From Pseudomonadota bacterium (lineage in GTDB: Bacteria; Pseudomonadota; Alphaproteobacteria; Sneathiellales; Sneathiellaceae): DNA of 64,000 nt. The notes below the pieces were generated by a model. That model saw only the letters and a list, made by a program, of their open reading frames with translations, was not told where the DNA came from and made no database searches. Within the stretch, counting starts at the first letter, position 1, and each line of letters begins with the position of its first letter. Made by a program: the position numbers and the translations under genes. This document shows, piece by piece, positions 52,093 to 61,977 of the stretch. The stretch is taken from the NCBI GenBank assembly GCA_024743055.1, contig JANSXH010000002.1:243496-307495 (forward strand), in the 5' to 3' direction.

Positions 52093-53297
52093 GACGCCTT
52101 CAGTTTGGAGAGGTTTGCTTCTGACTCTGCCATAAATTTCTTTACATTGCGGCTCGCCTGGCGGATCCGCTGTTCGTTTTCTACCATGGCCACTCGGACA
52201 AAGCCGTCACCATATTCCCCAAACCCGAGACCAGGAGCGACAGCCACTTTTGCTTCCTGAAGTAACAGCTTTGAAAATTCAAGGCTGCCAAGATGGGCAA
52301 AGGGTTCCGGGATCGGCGCCCAGGCGAACATTGTTGCATCCGGCGATGGAATATCCCAACCGGCAGCAGAGAACCCTGAAATAAGGACATCCCGCCTTTG
52401 CCGATAAAGATCTCGAAATTCCTCCACACAATCCTGCGGGCCGTTGAGCGCAGCTGTGGCAGCGACTTGGATCGGGGTAAAGGCACCATAATCCAAATAA
52501 GATTTGATCCGTGCTAGGGCTTCAATAAGACGCTTGTTACCGGTCGCAAAACCCATGCGCCAACCCGGCATGGAATAGGTCTTACTGAGCGAAGTAAATT
52601 CAACAGCGATATCCCGCGCGCCTTCCACTTGCAAAATAGACGGCGGCTTCACATCACCAAAATAGATTTCTGCATAAGCAAGATCCGAGAGGATATACAT
52701 GTCATGCTGGCGAGCGAACCTCACAACTTCTTTATAAAAGTCGAGATCAACAGTCATCGCCGTCGGGTTGGACGGAAAATTGAGGATGAGACATGTTGGG
52801 GACGGAATGCAATGGCGCACCGCCCGCTCCAGGGCTTCAAAAAAATCCACATTGGGACCAAGCTCAAAATGCCGGACAACCGCTCCCGCTATGATAAAAC
52901 CATAAGGATGGATCGGATAACTTGGGTTCGGCGAGAGAATGACATCGCCGGGTGTAGTAATCGCCATGGCCAGATTGGCCAACCCTTCTTTTGATCCAAG
53001 TGTTGCGATCGTTTCTGTTTCCGGATCTATCTCAACATCAAACCGGCGGGCGTAATAAGCAGCATTGGCACGCCGCAATCCTGGAATACCACGGCTTGTA
53101 GAATAGCGATGGGTGCGGCCATCTTGTGCGGTTTCCACCAATTTGTCGACGATATGTTTTGGGGTTGGCGAATCCGGATTGCCCATGCCTAGATCAATAA
53201 TATCTTCTCCGGCCGCTCGCGCCTGCGCCTTCATCTTGTTCACTTCTTCGAACACGTAAGGTGGTAAGCGTTTTATGCGGTGGAAATCCGGGTCCAT
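52089..53297 (-). CDS. LL-diaminopimelate/alanine aminotransferase (class I/II PLP)
   Basis: IDLGMGNPDSPTP, LNFPSNPTA, SDLAYAEIYF, SLSKTYSMPGWRMGFATGN; coupled to hom. Confidence 0.93.
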   Translation of the reverse strand: MDPDFHRIKRLPPYVFEEVNKMKAQARAAGEDIIDLGMGNPDSPTPKHIVDKLVETAQDGRTHRYSTSRGIPGLRRANAAYYARRFDVEIDPETETIATLGSKEGLANLAMAITTPGDVILSPNPSYPIHPYGFIIAGAVVRHFELGPNVDFFEALERAVRHCIPSPTCLILNFPSNPTAMTVDLDFYKEVVRFARQHDMYILSDLAYAEIYFGDVKPPSILQVEGARDIAVEFTSLSKTYSMPGWRMGFATGNKRLIEALARIKSYLDYGAFTPIQVAATAALNGPQDCVEEFRDLYRQRRDVLISGFSAAGWDIPSPDATMFAWAPIPEPFAHLGSLEFSKLLLQEAKVAVAPGLGFGEYGDGFVRVAMVENEQRIRQASRNVKKFMAESEANLSKLKAS

Positions 53298-53398
53298 CGG
53301 TCTTGTCCTGTAAAATTTATCTTTGGGGTCCGTCTCCCCAAATCCCTGGTTCGACAGCTTTCCAAATAGTTCTATGCGGGTGTTTATACGAAGTTTGA

Positions 53399-54580
53399 TT
53401 AATTTAGAAGAAAGATTTCCGCTCGCCTGTTCCTGGCTTCATCGCTGGGCCGTCCTCCCCGGGCTAGCGGGAAGGAGTCACTCACGGATTCAAGTATCAG
53501 ATCGTCACCACTTACACCCAGTTCAATCAACGCTTCCGCAACAGCAGCAGCTCTCTGTTGAGAGGCCTTCAAATTGGCGATCATATACTCACTTGCGGAC
53601 AGCTCCCGTGTCCGGCTTGACGCGTGGCCAACAATTTTCAGCTTGCCACCCTCTGCCAGTTGCGACTGGGCAATCCGGGTCAGTTTTTGAGTATCCTCAG
53701 GATTGATCCGGTTTGATCCCTGTTCAAAGAAAATTATTTCAAGCGGAGGCGTGTCTGCCAGTTCCCGATAGGAAGGAACTCTTTTCACGGAATCTTCCGC
53801 AATTGCAGCAACTTCTGTTTCCTCAGAAACCGCTTTCGTTGGTGCCGAAGTCACCGGCAGAGCCTTGGTCTCGGAGGTAGCGGTTTCAACTGCTTGTGCC
53901 TCAGAGGCTGCTACTTGAGCTTCCTCTACTTTTTCGACTTTCTCCTCGACCGTTTCTGATACCTCTGCTGTGGTTGGCTCTTCCTTCGGAGGAACTACAG
54001 GCGTATCCTCTTCTGTGACTTCCTTAACAACCTCAGTTTCTGTTTCTTCCACAGCTTCACCAGCGACATCATCAGATGCCGTTGGAGCTTCTGTAGATGA
54101 GGCTGCGGAGGCAGCAGATTGCGCTACTGAGGCCGTAGCTGCTGCGTCTGCCTCTTCTGTCTGCTCTTGGGCACGTGCGTCAGCATCTTCTTGAACGGTT
54201 TCCGTAGCCCTCGTCTCTACCTCCTGAGGCGGCTCTTCCTTGACAACCTCCTCGGTTACTTCCTCTTTGACTTCTTCAACCTCGATTTTTGGAGGCGGCG
54301 GAGTCAGCGGTGCCTGAACGCTAGTATCTGCTCTCAGCACTTCATCCGTATAGCGTGCATTCGCCCGGTCTGCGATCAAGCCTTCCTCAATCTTACGGGC
54401 TTCAGCGAGGCTGTCAGAAGAGCCAGGGTTGGCAGGAACAGAGTTCAGATTTGGATATTCTTCGGAGCTGTCGCTGGAACAAGCTGTCGCCGCAAAAGCC
54501 AGTGTTACGATGACCAATCCAGAGCGACAGGTTCGGAAGATAAACCCCCGATAATCAGAAGAGATTGAAAGCTGTACCAT
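53399..54580 (-). CDS. OmpA-family lipoprotein with acidic low-complexity linker
   Basis: Lipobox FAATACSSD; Glu/Val/Thr/Ala-rich linker; C-terminal KLKIVGHASSRT...RAAAVAEALIELGV...RNRRAEIFLL OmpA-like. Confidence 0.85.
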   Translation of the reverse strand: MVQLSISSDYRGFIFRTCRSGLVIVTLAFAATACSSDSSEEYPNLNSVPANPGSSDSLAEARKIEEGLIADRANARYTDEVLRADTSVQAPLTPPPPKIEVEEVKEEVTEEVVKEEPPQEVETRATETVQEDADARAQEQTEEADAAATASVAQSAASAASSTEAPTASDDVAGEAVEETETEVVKEVTEEDTPVVPPKEEPTTAEVSETVEEKVEKVEEAQVAASEAQAVETATSETKALPVTSAPTKAVSEETEVAAIAEDSVKRVPSYRELADTPPLEIIFFEQGSNRINPEDTQKLTRIAQSQLAEGGKLKIVGHASSRTRELSASEYMIANLKASQQRAAAVAEALIELGVSGDDLILESVSDSFPLARGGRPSDEARNRRAEIFLLN

Positions 54581-54821
54581 GTTATCGCCCGCTACGTCAT
54601 CCGCCTGCACCCTAACGGCCGCATTTGAACTTTACAACATTTTGATTTAACTTAAATAAATTCGAAGATATCATAAAGCATATGGGAGGCAAGTCCGCAA
54701 CGTTTTCTGACGGCTTTAGCCAGTGTAACGCTTTTGGAACGATCGAAAGCTACTGTAAAAATGCGTTCTATAAAAACAGTCGATTTTAATTCGAAAAATA
54801 TTCAAACCGATAGGTGTCGAA

Positions 54822-56645
54822 GTGCAGAATACAGATCCACTTGAAAGCAGCCAGGAAGCTCTTGAGAATTCAAAGGAATTCGCGGAAAATTTCGCCAAGA
54901 TTGCGGTGCAAAGCCAGGAAATCGTCACAGAATTTCTCAACAGTCAGAAAAATGGCAATGTGGATCCCGACCCCTTGAATATCGGTAAAGCCTTTATGGA
55001 AATGACCGCTCAGATGATGACGGACCCGGCGAAAATCCTGGAGGCGCAAACGACACTTTGGAAAAACTATCTGGATCTCTGGCAGAATGCAGCCCTCAGG
55101 GCCACTGGCCAGGAAACCGACCCCTTGATCAAACCTGAAGCCGGAGACAAGCGTTTTAAGTCGGAGGAATGGAGCCAAAACCAGATATTCGACTATATCA
55201 AACAGTCTTACTTACTGACTTCCAATTGGGTGCAGGATACGGTCGCTGAAGTTGATGGTCTGGATGAGCACACGAAAAAGAAAGTAGACTTCTATACAAA
55301 GATCTATACGGACGCGCTTTCTCCAACCAATTTTTTCTGGTCGAACCCTGATGTACTCAAGAAAACACTTGAGAGCAAAGGCGATAATCTGGTCCATGGG
55401 CTGGAAAATATGCTCGACGACCTGAAGCGAGGTAAAGGTCAGCTTATTCCTAAAATGACCGACGAAACTGCCTTTGAAGTTGGGAAAAATATCGCAGTGA
55501 CTCCTGGCAAGGTTGTCTTTGAAAATGACCTGATGCAGTTGCTGCAATACACACCGACAACTGAGAAAGTTTACAAGAAACCCCTTCTGATCACGCCCCC
55601 CTGGATTAACAAGTTTTATATCCTGGATCTGAAACAGGAAAACTCCTTCATAAAATGGTGCGTCGATCAGGGCTATACAGTGTTCGTTATTTCCTGGGTT
55701 AACCCGGACGAACGGCATATCGACAAGACCTTTGAAAGCTACATGTCAGAAGGCATTCTGGCTGCCCTCGACGCCATTGAGAGCACAATCGGTGAAACAG
55801 AAGTGACGGCGATCGGTTATTGCATCGGCGGGACTTTGATGGCATCTACCCTCGCCTATCTTGCAGCTGTTGGCGAAAATCGCATCACCGCCTGCACTTT
55901 CTTTGCCGCGCAACTGGACTTTGAAGACGCCGGCGACCTTCTGGTCTTTACCGATGAAGAACAGATCCAGATGATTGAGCGAAAAATGGAGGAGGCTGGC
56001 TTCCTTGAAGGCAAGGATATGGCCGCGACTTTCAACATGCTGCGTTCCAACGATCTGATCTGGTCCTTTGTGATCAATAATTACCTTCTCGGAAAGTCGC
56101 CTTTCCCCTTCGACCTCCTGTACTGGAATTCTGACACCACTAATATGCCCCCTAAGATGCACAGCTTTTATTTGAGGAACATGTATCAAAAGAACCTCTT
56201 ACAAAAAGCAGGAGCATTGACCTTAGGCGGGCAACCGATTGACCTTAGCAAAGTGGAGATACCGGTCTTCGTTCAAGCCAGTAAGGAAGATCACATTGCC
56301 CCGTTCCAGTCTGTGTTCAAGGACACTCTGCTTTTCTCAGGCCCTGCAGAATTCATGCTCGCCGGGTCCGGACATATAGCGGGCGTGATCAATCATCCGG
56401 ATGCTAAGAAATATCAGCACTGGACCAATACCAAGAAGACGAAATATAAGAACGCCGATGAATGGATGAAAGATGCGAAAGAGCATCCCGGTTCCTGGTG
56501 GCCTCACTGGGATAAGTGGCTTAGCAAAAAGTCCGGACCGAAAGTCGCGGCTCGGGACCCTGCGAAAGGGAAACTCAAAGCTATTGAAGATGCCCCTGGT
56601 AGCTACGTGAAGGTACGGGCAAAATCCGGCAAAAACTCTGACTGA
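54822..56645 (+). CDS. phaC: class I poly(3-hydroxyalkanoate) synthase
   Basis: TAIGYCIGGTLMASTLAYLAA lipase-like box, TPPWINKFYILDLKQENSFIKWCVDQGYTVFVISWVNPD, HWTNTKKTKYKNADEWMKDAKEHPGSWWPHWDKWL. Confidence 0.95.
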   Translation: MQNTDPLESSQEALENSKEFAENFAKIAVQSQEIVTEFLNSQKNGNVDPDPLNIGKAFMEMTAQMMTDPAKILEAQTTLWKNYLDLWQNAALRATGQETDPLIKPEAGDKRFKSEEWSQNQIFDYIKQSYLLTSNWVQDTVAEVDGLDEHTKKKVDFYTKIYTDALSPTNFFWSNPDVLKKTLESKGDNLVHGLENMLDDLKRGKGQLIPKMTDETAFEVGKNIAVTPGKVVFENDLMQLLQYTPTTEKVYKKPLLITPPWINKFYILDLKQENSFIKWCVDQGYTVFVISWVNPDERHIDKTFESYMSEGILAALDAIESTIGETEVTAIGYCIGGTLMASTLAYLAAVGENRITACTFFAAQLDFEDAGDLLVFTDEEQIQMIERKMEEAGFLEGKDMAATFNMLRSNDLIWSFVINNYLLGKSPFPFDLLYWNSDTTNMPPKMHSFYLRNMYQKNLLQKAGALTLGGQPIDLSKVEIPVFVQASKEDHIAPFQSVFKDTLLFSGPAEFMLAGSGHIAGVINHPDAKKYQHWTNTKKTKYKNADEWMKDAKEHPGSWWPHWDKWLSKKSGPKVAARDPAKGKLKAIEDAPGSYVKVRAKSGKNSD

Positions 56646-56650
56646 TCAAT

Positions 56651-57292
56651 TCATTCTTTAGCCTGATGGTCATCAGGAATGAAAAAGATATGGTCGAAGG
56701 ATGCTTTGGCGGCATGACAGCCGATGCAAAATTCGACATTCTCGCTGTTTTCGCCGTTGGTCATGCCGAACACACTGCCATCAGGCAAAACCATGGTATA
56801 GCGCCAATCTCCACTGGGTTTGTTGAATCCCTTGGCCATTTTTTCCATTAGGAAGAGAGCCCCCGGATAGACTTGACTGTCTGAGGTTACTGAAAAACTG
56901 TCCTTGGCAAGGATCGAGCCAACGGGATAAGTCTCCCCTTTTTTCAATTTGCCATATTCTGCCGCTATATTATTGGCGTAATTGTCCACATATCTTGCGC
57001 CATGGGTTGCGGAGATATAGGGCGTGCTGTTGTATTTTTTCCAGCGCGTGTAGTTTTGCGCGGCACCGATATCTGACTCTTCGAATATCTTCCGGATCTG
57101 GGGCAGAACCGAGACATAAATCTCCTGGGCCTGCTCATTAGTTAGATCTGCAGGATCTGCCAATTCTATATGGCCGACAGGCTTGGTGTCTCCCTCTTCT
57201 TGAGCGGACGTCAAAGTGGGGGATAAAACAAATGCAAGAAAACACAAACACAGGCTGAGAGGGAGTTTAAGAATTAGCAAGATGGAGGTCAT
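56651..57292 (-). CDS. secreted cytochrome P460-like monohaem protein
   Basis: Signal peptide MTSILLILKLPLSLCLCFLAFVLSPTLTSA; THGARYVDNYANNIAAEYGKLKKGETYPVGSILAKDSFSV...FLMEKMAKGFNKPSGDWRYTMVLPDG...VEFCIGCHAAK. Confidence 0.85.
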   Translation of the reverse strand: MTSILLILKLPLSLCLCFLAFVLSPTLTSAQEEGDTKPVGHIELADPADLTNEQAQEIYVSVLPQIRKIFEESDIGAAQNYTRWKKYNSTPYISATHGARYVDNYANNIAAEYGKLKKGETYPVGSILAKDSFSVTSDSQVYPGALFLMEKMAKGFNKPSGDWRYTMVLPDGSVFGMTNGENSENVEFCIGCHAAKASFDHIFFIPDDHQAKE

Positions 57293-57376
57293 GATTATCC
57301 TTTCAGATAAAACTACTACCCCTCCAAATCTGGTATGCGGATGACGAACAAATGCCGTCATCCGCTGGAAGTTAAA

Positions 57377-58567
57377 TCAATTAACTCTGAGGTCTTCAGG
57401 CAGGAAGAACAGACTATCTGTATCTTCTGCCGCTAAATGACATTCATAACAGAATTTTACAGCATCCGATCCCTTGCCGTTCGTTGTCCCCACAACTTGG
57501 CCATTGGGTAGGATCAAAGTGTATTTCCAGTTCATGCTGTCAGCATTAAATCCGGCAGCCATCTTTTCCATCAGGAACAAAGGCCCAACGACCGCTCGTC
57601 CATCGGTCTGGACGGCAAAGCTGTCTTTCGCCAGAACAGAACCAACTGGCATTTTGCCGTTTTCCTCGTATTTGGCGTAGGCTTCCTCAGCCACGGCATT
57701 AGCGTAGTTGCTGACATGTCGGCCACCATGGGTGCCAGAGGCATAAGGCGCCGTTGAGAATATCTTCCAGTCGAGATAATAACCAGCCTCATCCAGGCCG
57801 GATTTAGCGTAGGAGTTTTTCATGTCTCCCTTCAGGCAGTCATAAGCACTATTTGCTTCGGCTGGTTCAAGTTCAACATCTGCCATTGCTGCGGCACCAC
57901 ACGGTCCGCAAGGGCCACAAGGATTGCAAGGGTTACAGGCATTTGCTGCGGCACATGGGTTCTTGGCTGCACAAGGGTTGCAAGGGTTGCATGCCTTTTT
58001 GGCCGCGCATGGATTACAGGCTCCGCAGGCAGCTTTCGCGGCACATGGGTTACATGCGCCACAGGCTTTCTTGGCAGCGCAAGGATTGCAAGCTCCGCAA
58101 GCCTTCTTCGCGGCGCAAGGGTTGCACGCACCACAAGCGGCTTTTGCTGCACATGGGTTACAGGCACCGCAGGCTTTCTTGGCCGCACAAGGATTGCAAA
58201 GAGCTGCTTTCTGCACGGACGGCACGATACAGTTTGAACTGCTTTTCGCGGCACAAGGATTAGCGGCGCAAGGATTGCAGGCATTGGCCGCACATGGGTT
58301 CTTTGCTGCACATGGGTTACAGGCGTTGGCTGCACAGGGATTTTTAGCTGCGCAGGGGTTACAGGCACCGCAGGCCTTTTTGGCAGCGCAAGGGTTACAC
58401 GGATTGCAAGGTTTCTTGGCCGCACAAGGATTACAGGAAGCCGCCGCCGGCTTGACCGTCATCATTGAAACCGGCACGGCAACTGTGGTAACGGCGATCA
58501 TACCTCCAACACCCACTAACGCAGGCACGAATGTTGTCGACAAGAGTTTTCGATGAAATGATGACAT
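57377..58567 (-). CDS. CNPCAAK-repeat protein with C-terminal cytochrome P460-like domain
   Basis: MSSFHRKLL start with GGAG upstream; signal-like hydrophobic N-terminus; 11 CNPCAAK units; [23 protein letters not shown]...[11 protein letters not shown]...[11 protein letters not shown]...[11 protein letters not shown]. Confidence 0.88.
   Translation of the reverse strand: MSSFHRKLLSTTFVPALVGVGGMIAVTTVAVPVSMMTVKPAAASCNPCAAKKPCNPCNPCAAKKACGACNPCAAKNPCAANACNPCAAKNPCAANACNPCAANPCAAKSSSNCIVPSVQKAALCNPCAAKKACGACNPCAAKAACGACNPCAAKKACGACNPCAAKKACGACNPCAAKAACGACNPCAAKKACNPCNPCAAKNPCAAANACNPCNPCGPCGPCGAAAMADVELEPAEANSAYDCLKGDMKNSYAKSGLDEAGYYLDWKIFSTAPYASGTHGGRHVSNYANAVAEEAYAKYEENGKMPVGSVLAKDSFAVQTDGRAVVGPLFLMEKMAAGFNADSMNWKYTLILPNGQVVGTTNGKGSDAVKFCYECHLAAEDTDSLFFLPEDLRVN
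57899..58435 (-). repeat. in-frame coding repeat encoding CNPCAAK(K/A/N)... units
   Basis: About 11 imperfect units, hand-counted about 42 Cys codons, interrupted once by [15 protein letters not shown]. Confidence 0.9.
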
Positions 58568-58687
58568 TGAGCTTTTCTCCCAGAAAGTTAAGCAGACGAC
58601 GCTTAAAAATTGTGTTGGGAAAAATCTACGCCTAGAAACGAGAACAATCTCGTCAACTCTCTTCACGTTAGAGTGAGATTGGTAAAC

Positions 58688-59212
58688 TCAAGTGAGCTCA
58701 GCTTTATAGACCTGAGCGAGGTTAGCATAATGGTGTGCCCCGCTCGTCAGGTTTTCCTGTTCTTCTTTTGAGAGTTCCCTCACCATCTTGGCAGGCGATC
58801 CTGCCCAAAGCTCTCCGGCCCGGACACGCTTGTTGGGCGTGACAAGTGCGCCTGCCGCTACCATGCCACCGGTTTCGACGACAACGCCATCCATGACAAT
58901 TGCCCCCAGACCAACAAAGCTTCCGTCTTCCAGGGTGCAGCCATGGATCATGCAGTTGTGACCTACCAACACGTCATCACCGATAATCGTAGGATGGGTG
59001 CCATTAGAGACATGAATGACGGTACCGTCCTGGATGTTACTGCGAGCCCCGAGGCGGATGTAATGAACATCGCCCCGGAGTACACAGTTGAACCAGATGC
59101 TCGATCCCTCCCCTATTTCAACGTTCCCGATGATACTTGCAGAAGGCGCAATAAAGGCGCTTTCTGCGATATCGGGATGAGTACCTTTGAAGGGAAGGAT
59201 ATGGGCGGTCAT
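58688..59212 (-). CDS. gamma carbonic anhydrase-like left-handed beta-helix protein
   Basis: SSIWFNCVLRGDVHYIRLGARSNIQDGTVIHVSNGTHPTIIGDDVLVGHNCMIHGCTLEDGSFVGLGAIVMDG hexapeptide repeats. Confidence 0.92.
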   Translation of the reverse strand: MTAHILPFKGTHPDIAESAFIAPSASIIGNVEIGEGSSIWFNCVLRGDVHYIRLGARSNIQDGTVIHVSNGTHPTIIGDDVLVGHNCMIHGCTLEDGSFVGLGAIVMDGVVVETGGMVAAGALVTPNKRVRAGELWAGSPAKMVRELSKEEQENLTSGAHHYANLAQVYKAELT

Positions 59213-59234
59213 TATTGTTTTCCTTGATCCGTTT

Positions 59235-60305
59235 TTATGGGAAGAGCGGCGCCTGTTCCAAACCCAATGTTTCCTCAAGCCCAAACATCAGGTTCATGTT
59301 CTGAACAGCCTGTCCGCTTGATCCCTTTACCAGGTTATCGATAGCGGCGATGACAACGGCCCGTCCCGGGATCCGATCTTCAAAGACATTGACCACGCAA
59401 AGGTTTGAGCCACGGACCATTTGAGTATGTGGCATCTCACCTGCTTGCAGCATCCGCACGAAGGGTTCCTCCGCAAACCGGGTCTCAAAAGCCGACCGGA
59501 TATTTGAGACAGAAACCCCGCTCTCAAGCCGGACATGAGCTGTGATCAGTTCACCCCGGCTCATGGGAACCAAATGGGGAACGAAATTGACCCGGACGTC
59601 AGATGCAATAGCCCCAATAGCTTTCGCTACTTCTTGTTCAATCTCCGGCGCGTGCCGATGTTTGGCGACGCTGTAAGGGCTCAGGCCCTCACCGGCTTCG
59701 CTGAATAGGGTGTTCTGCTTCAGGCCCCGCCCTGCCCCGGTTACGCCGGACTTGGCGTCGATGACCAGATCATAGGGATCCACCAGCTTGTTGGAAACCA
59801 GCGGCAACAAGGCCAGCAGCACGGCCGTTGGATAACATCCCGGACAGGCAACCAGCCGGGCCTGGCTGACAGCATCCCGATTGAACTCGGTCAGACCGTA
59901 AACCGCCGTCTTTTGCAGGTCGGTTGCCCGATGCTCATGACCATACCATTCGGCATAGGTGTCGGGATCTTCAATCCGAAAATCCGCTGACATATCAACG
60001 ACCTTTAGCCGTTCCGGCAGGCTGGCGATGATTTCCTGGGTTGTTCCGTGGGGAAGCCCGCAGAAAACCACATCTGCTTCACTCCAGTCCGCCTCACTGA
60101 CGCTGATCATATCCGGCAGGCCATAGCCACCGAGATGCGGATAGACTTCCGAGACGGGCTGGCCCGCCTTCCGGTCCGCAGTCAGAAAGGTTATCTCAAC
60201 GGCCGGGTGCCTGAGCAAAAGCCGCATGGCTTCTGCACCGGTATATCCGCTGGCACCGACAATGCCGGCTTTAATTTTTTTTGTTTGCGATGTCATATTA
60301 TTCAT
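59235..60305 (-). CDS. argC: N-acetyl-gamma-glutamyl-phosphate reductase
   Basis: AGIVGASGYTGAEAMRLLLRHP, ACPGCYPTAVLLALLPL, DAKSGVTGAGRGLKQNTLFSE. Confidence 0.95.
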   Translation of the reverse strand: MNNMTSQTKKIKAGIVGASGYTGAEAMRLLLRHPAVEITFLTADRKAGQPVSEVYPHLGGYGLPDMISVSEADWSEADVVFCGLPHGTTQEIIASLPERLKVVDMSADFRIEDPDTYAEWYGHEHRATDLQKTAVYGLTEFNRDAVSQARLVACPGCYPTAVLLALLPLVSNKLVDPYDLVIDAKSGVTGAGRGLKQNTLFSEAGEGLSPYSVAKHRHAPEIEQEVAKAIGAIASDVRVNFVPHLVPMSRGELITAHVRLESGVSVSNIRSAFETRFAEEPFVRMLQAGEMPHTQMVRGSNLCVVNVFEDRIPGRAVVIAAIDNLVKGSSGQAVQNMNLMFGLEETLGLEQAPLFP

Positions 60306-60344
60306 TCCGGGCCTGAGTATTGCCCGGATCTCCTCTTAAGCAAA

Positions 60345-60677
60345 TTATTTTGTCAGATACTGCTTATGGTCACCTTTGAGTGCTTTATCAGCGAACCAGA
60401 TCAGTATATTCAGATCGAATGCCTCACGGGCCTCATCATCCAGTCGGAGTCGACCCTTCTTGAGGACTGCAAGAATCCCTTTATTTGCTTTTCGAAGCAG
60501 CGCATTGCGGACAGAGCCGCGGATGTCCAGCTGATCGGTCATTTCCGTGATCAGCTCATCCCCAGTCAAAACATGGACATAGTCTTTAATCTGAATACGA
60601 AAGTTCCCCTCGGAATCCAATGGGATACCAAGGTCATCTATCGTCACATCTTCCATATTTTTCAGCGGATGTTGCAT
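60345..60677 (-). CDS. hypothetical protein
   Basis: 110-aa ORF; no family recognised. Confidence 0.6.
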   Translation of the reverse strand: MQHPLKNMEDVTIDDLGIPLDSEGNFRIQIKDYVHVLTGDELITEMTDQLDIRGSVRNALLRKANKGILAVLKKGRLRLDDEAREAFDLNILIWFADKALKGDHKQYLTK

Positions 60678-60782
60678 CTGCGGAACCTTAAAATCGAAAC
60701 ATCTTTTTACTACAGGAGGGCTTTCTTACACCAATTCACGGATTTGGCAAAGACGGGTCATACGCCCAACCTGAAACGGCCA

Positions 60783-60808
60783 ATAAAAAAGGCGGCTCTC
60801 GCCGCCTT
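60783..60808 (-). terminator. rho-independent terminator downstream of the cold-shock gene
   Basis: On minus strand GGCGGC-GAGA-GCCGCC followed by T6. Confidence 0.85.
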
Positions 60809-60832
60809 TTCGTCAATACCGGAATCTTAGAA

Positions 60833-61042
60833 TTAGTCCAGCACTACAAGCTCTTCGGCGGATGATTTGCCGTTACGTCCCTCAACCAGTTCATACTGAA
60901 CTTTTGCATTTTCGTTGAGGGTCTTCAAGCCTGCTCGTTCAACAGCTGAAATATGCACGAAAGCGTCGTTCCCGCCGTCTTCTGGTGCGATGAAGCCGTA
61001 GCCTTTTGTCGGGTTAAACCACTTTACTGTACCTGTCGCCAT
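60833..61042 (-). CDS. cold-shock protein (CspA family)
   Basis: [42 protein letters not shown]; start at 61042. Confidence 0.95.
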   Translation of the reverse strand: MATGTVKWFNPTKGYGFIAPEDGGNDAFVHISAVERAGLKTLNENAKVQYELVEGRNGKSSAEELVVLD

Positions 61043-61320
61043 GTTTAGTCTCCTGGACACTAATTCTATGTTTTAGGCCAAGCACACCGTCGAAGTGCCC
61101 AATTGCAGCATGAATTGACCCTTGAAGATTCCGACACCCAAATTCGAGCGCATTATCAATCCCCGATGTTTCGCCTAATGGATAATTGTTGCAATTGCAA
61201 GAAAGTTTTGTATCAAATCGAAATAATGTGATCGCTTTCACTTAATGACACAACAATGTCCATAATTGCATAAAAAACAGGCGAAAACTGGTAACTTCTT
61301 CTTAACCAACGGAAATATTC

Positions 61321-61968
61321 ATGCTCCCTGATTCATCTCTGATATTTGCCTTCATTTCGGCAGCGCTTTTGCTGACCATTGCCCCCGGCCCTGACATTGT
61401 CTATGTGGCGATGCGTGGGCTGGCTCAGGGATGGCGTGCCGGACTTGTCGCCGCACTCGGCCTGATCACTGGAATATTCGTGCATATTCTTCTGGCTGCC
61501 CTTGGTCTGTCGGTCATTCTCGCGTCATCTCCAATATTGTTTGCGATCGTTAAATATGCCGGTGCCGCCTATATCATTTATATCGGCTGGCAAATTGCCA
61601 AATCGGGACCAATCGATCTCAGTTCGACGCAGCCAGCAATGGACCTTGGAAAAATTTTTCGCCAGACAATCCTGATGAATGTTCTCAATCCAAAAGTCGC
61701 CTTGTTCTTCCTGGCCTTCCTGCCGCAATTTGTCGAGACAACATCAGAGCATGCGACGGCCCAGTTTATTTTCTTCGGCTTCCTGTTTCAGGCCTGTGCC
61801 CTGCTGGTGATGGCCAGCGTCGGGATTTTTGCCGGATCGATTTCGTCGGCTTTGAAACAAAACAAGTCCGTTGGTCTTTATCTCAATCGTTTTGCCGGAT
61901 CTATTGTCATGATGTTGGGGATTGCCATCCCTGCAAAAGAGATTTGGGATTACGTAACCGAGAATTAG
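61321..61968 (+). CDS. LysE/RhtB family exporter
   Basis: LLTIAPGPDIVYVAMRGLAQGWRAGLVAALGL...NPKVALFFLAFLPQFV. Confidence 0.92.
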   Translation: MLPDSSLIFAFISAALLLTIAPGPDIVYVAMRGLAQGWRAGLVAALGLITGIFVHILLAALGLSVILASSPILFAIVKYAGAAYIIYIGWQIAKSGPIDLSSTQPAMDLGKIFRQTILMNVLNPKVALFFLAFLPQFVETTSEHATAQFIFFGFLFQACALLVMASVGIFAGSISSALKQNKSVGLYLNRFAGSIVMMLGIAIPAKEIWDYVTEN

Positions 61969-61977
61969 GAGAGCGAT

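Noticed and set aside
57899-58435. Possible CRISPR-like or minisatellite array
   Set aside because: The repeat is in frame, coding throughout and follows an amino-acid motif; units vary and there are no unique spacers or cas genes
57853-58556. Long plus-strand ORFs antisense to the CNPCAAK gene ([12 protein letters not shown] repeats)
   Set aside because: Mirror translation of the repeat; the minus-strand frame has a signal peptide, RBS and recognised domain
58568-58666. Upstream start for the CNPCAAK protein ([16 protein letters not shown]...)
   Set aside because: Start at 58567 has a ribosome-binding site and gives a normal signal-like N-terminus
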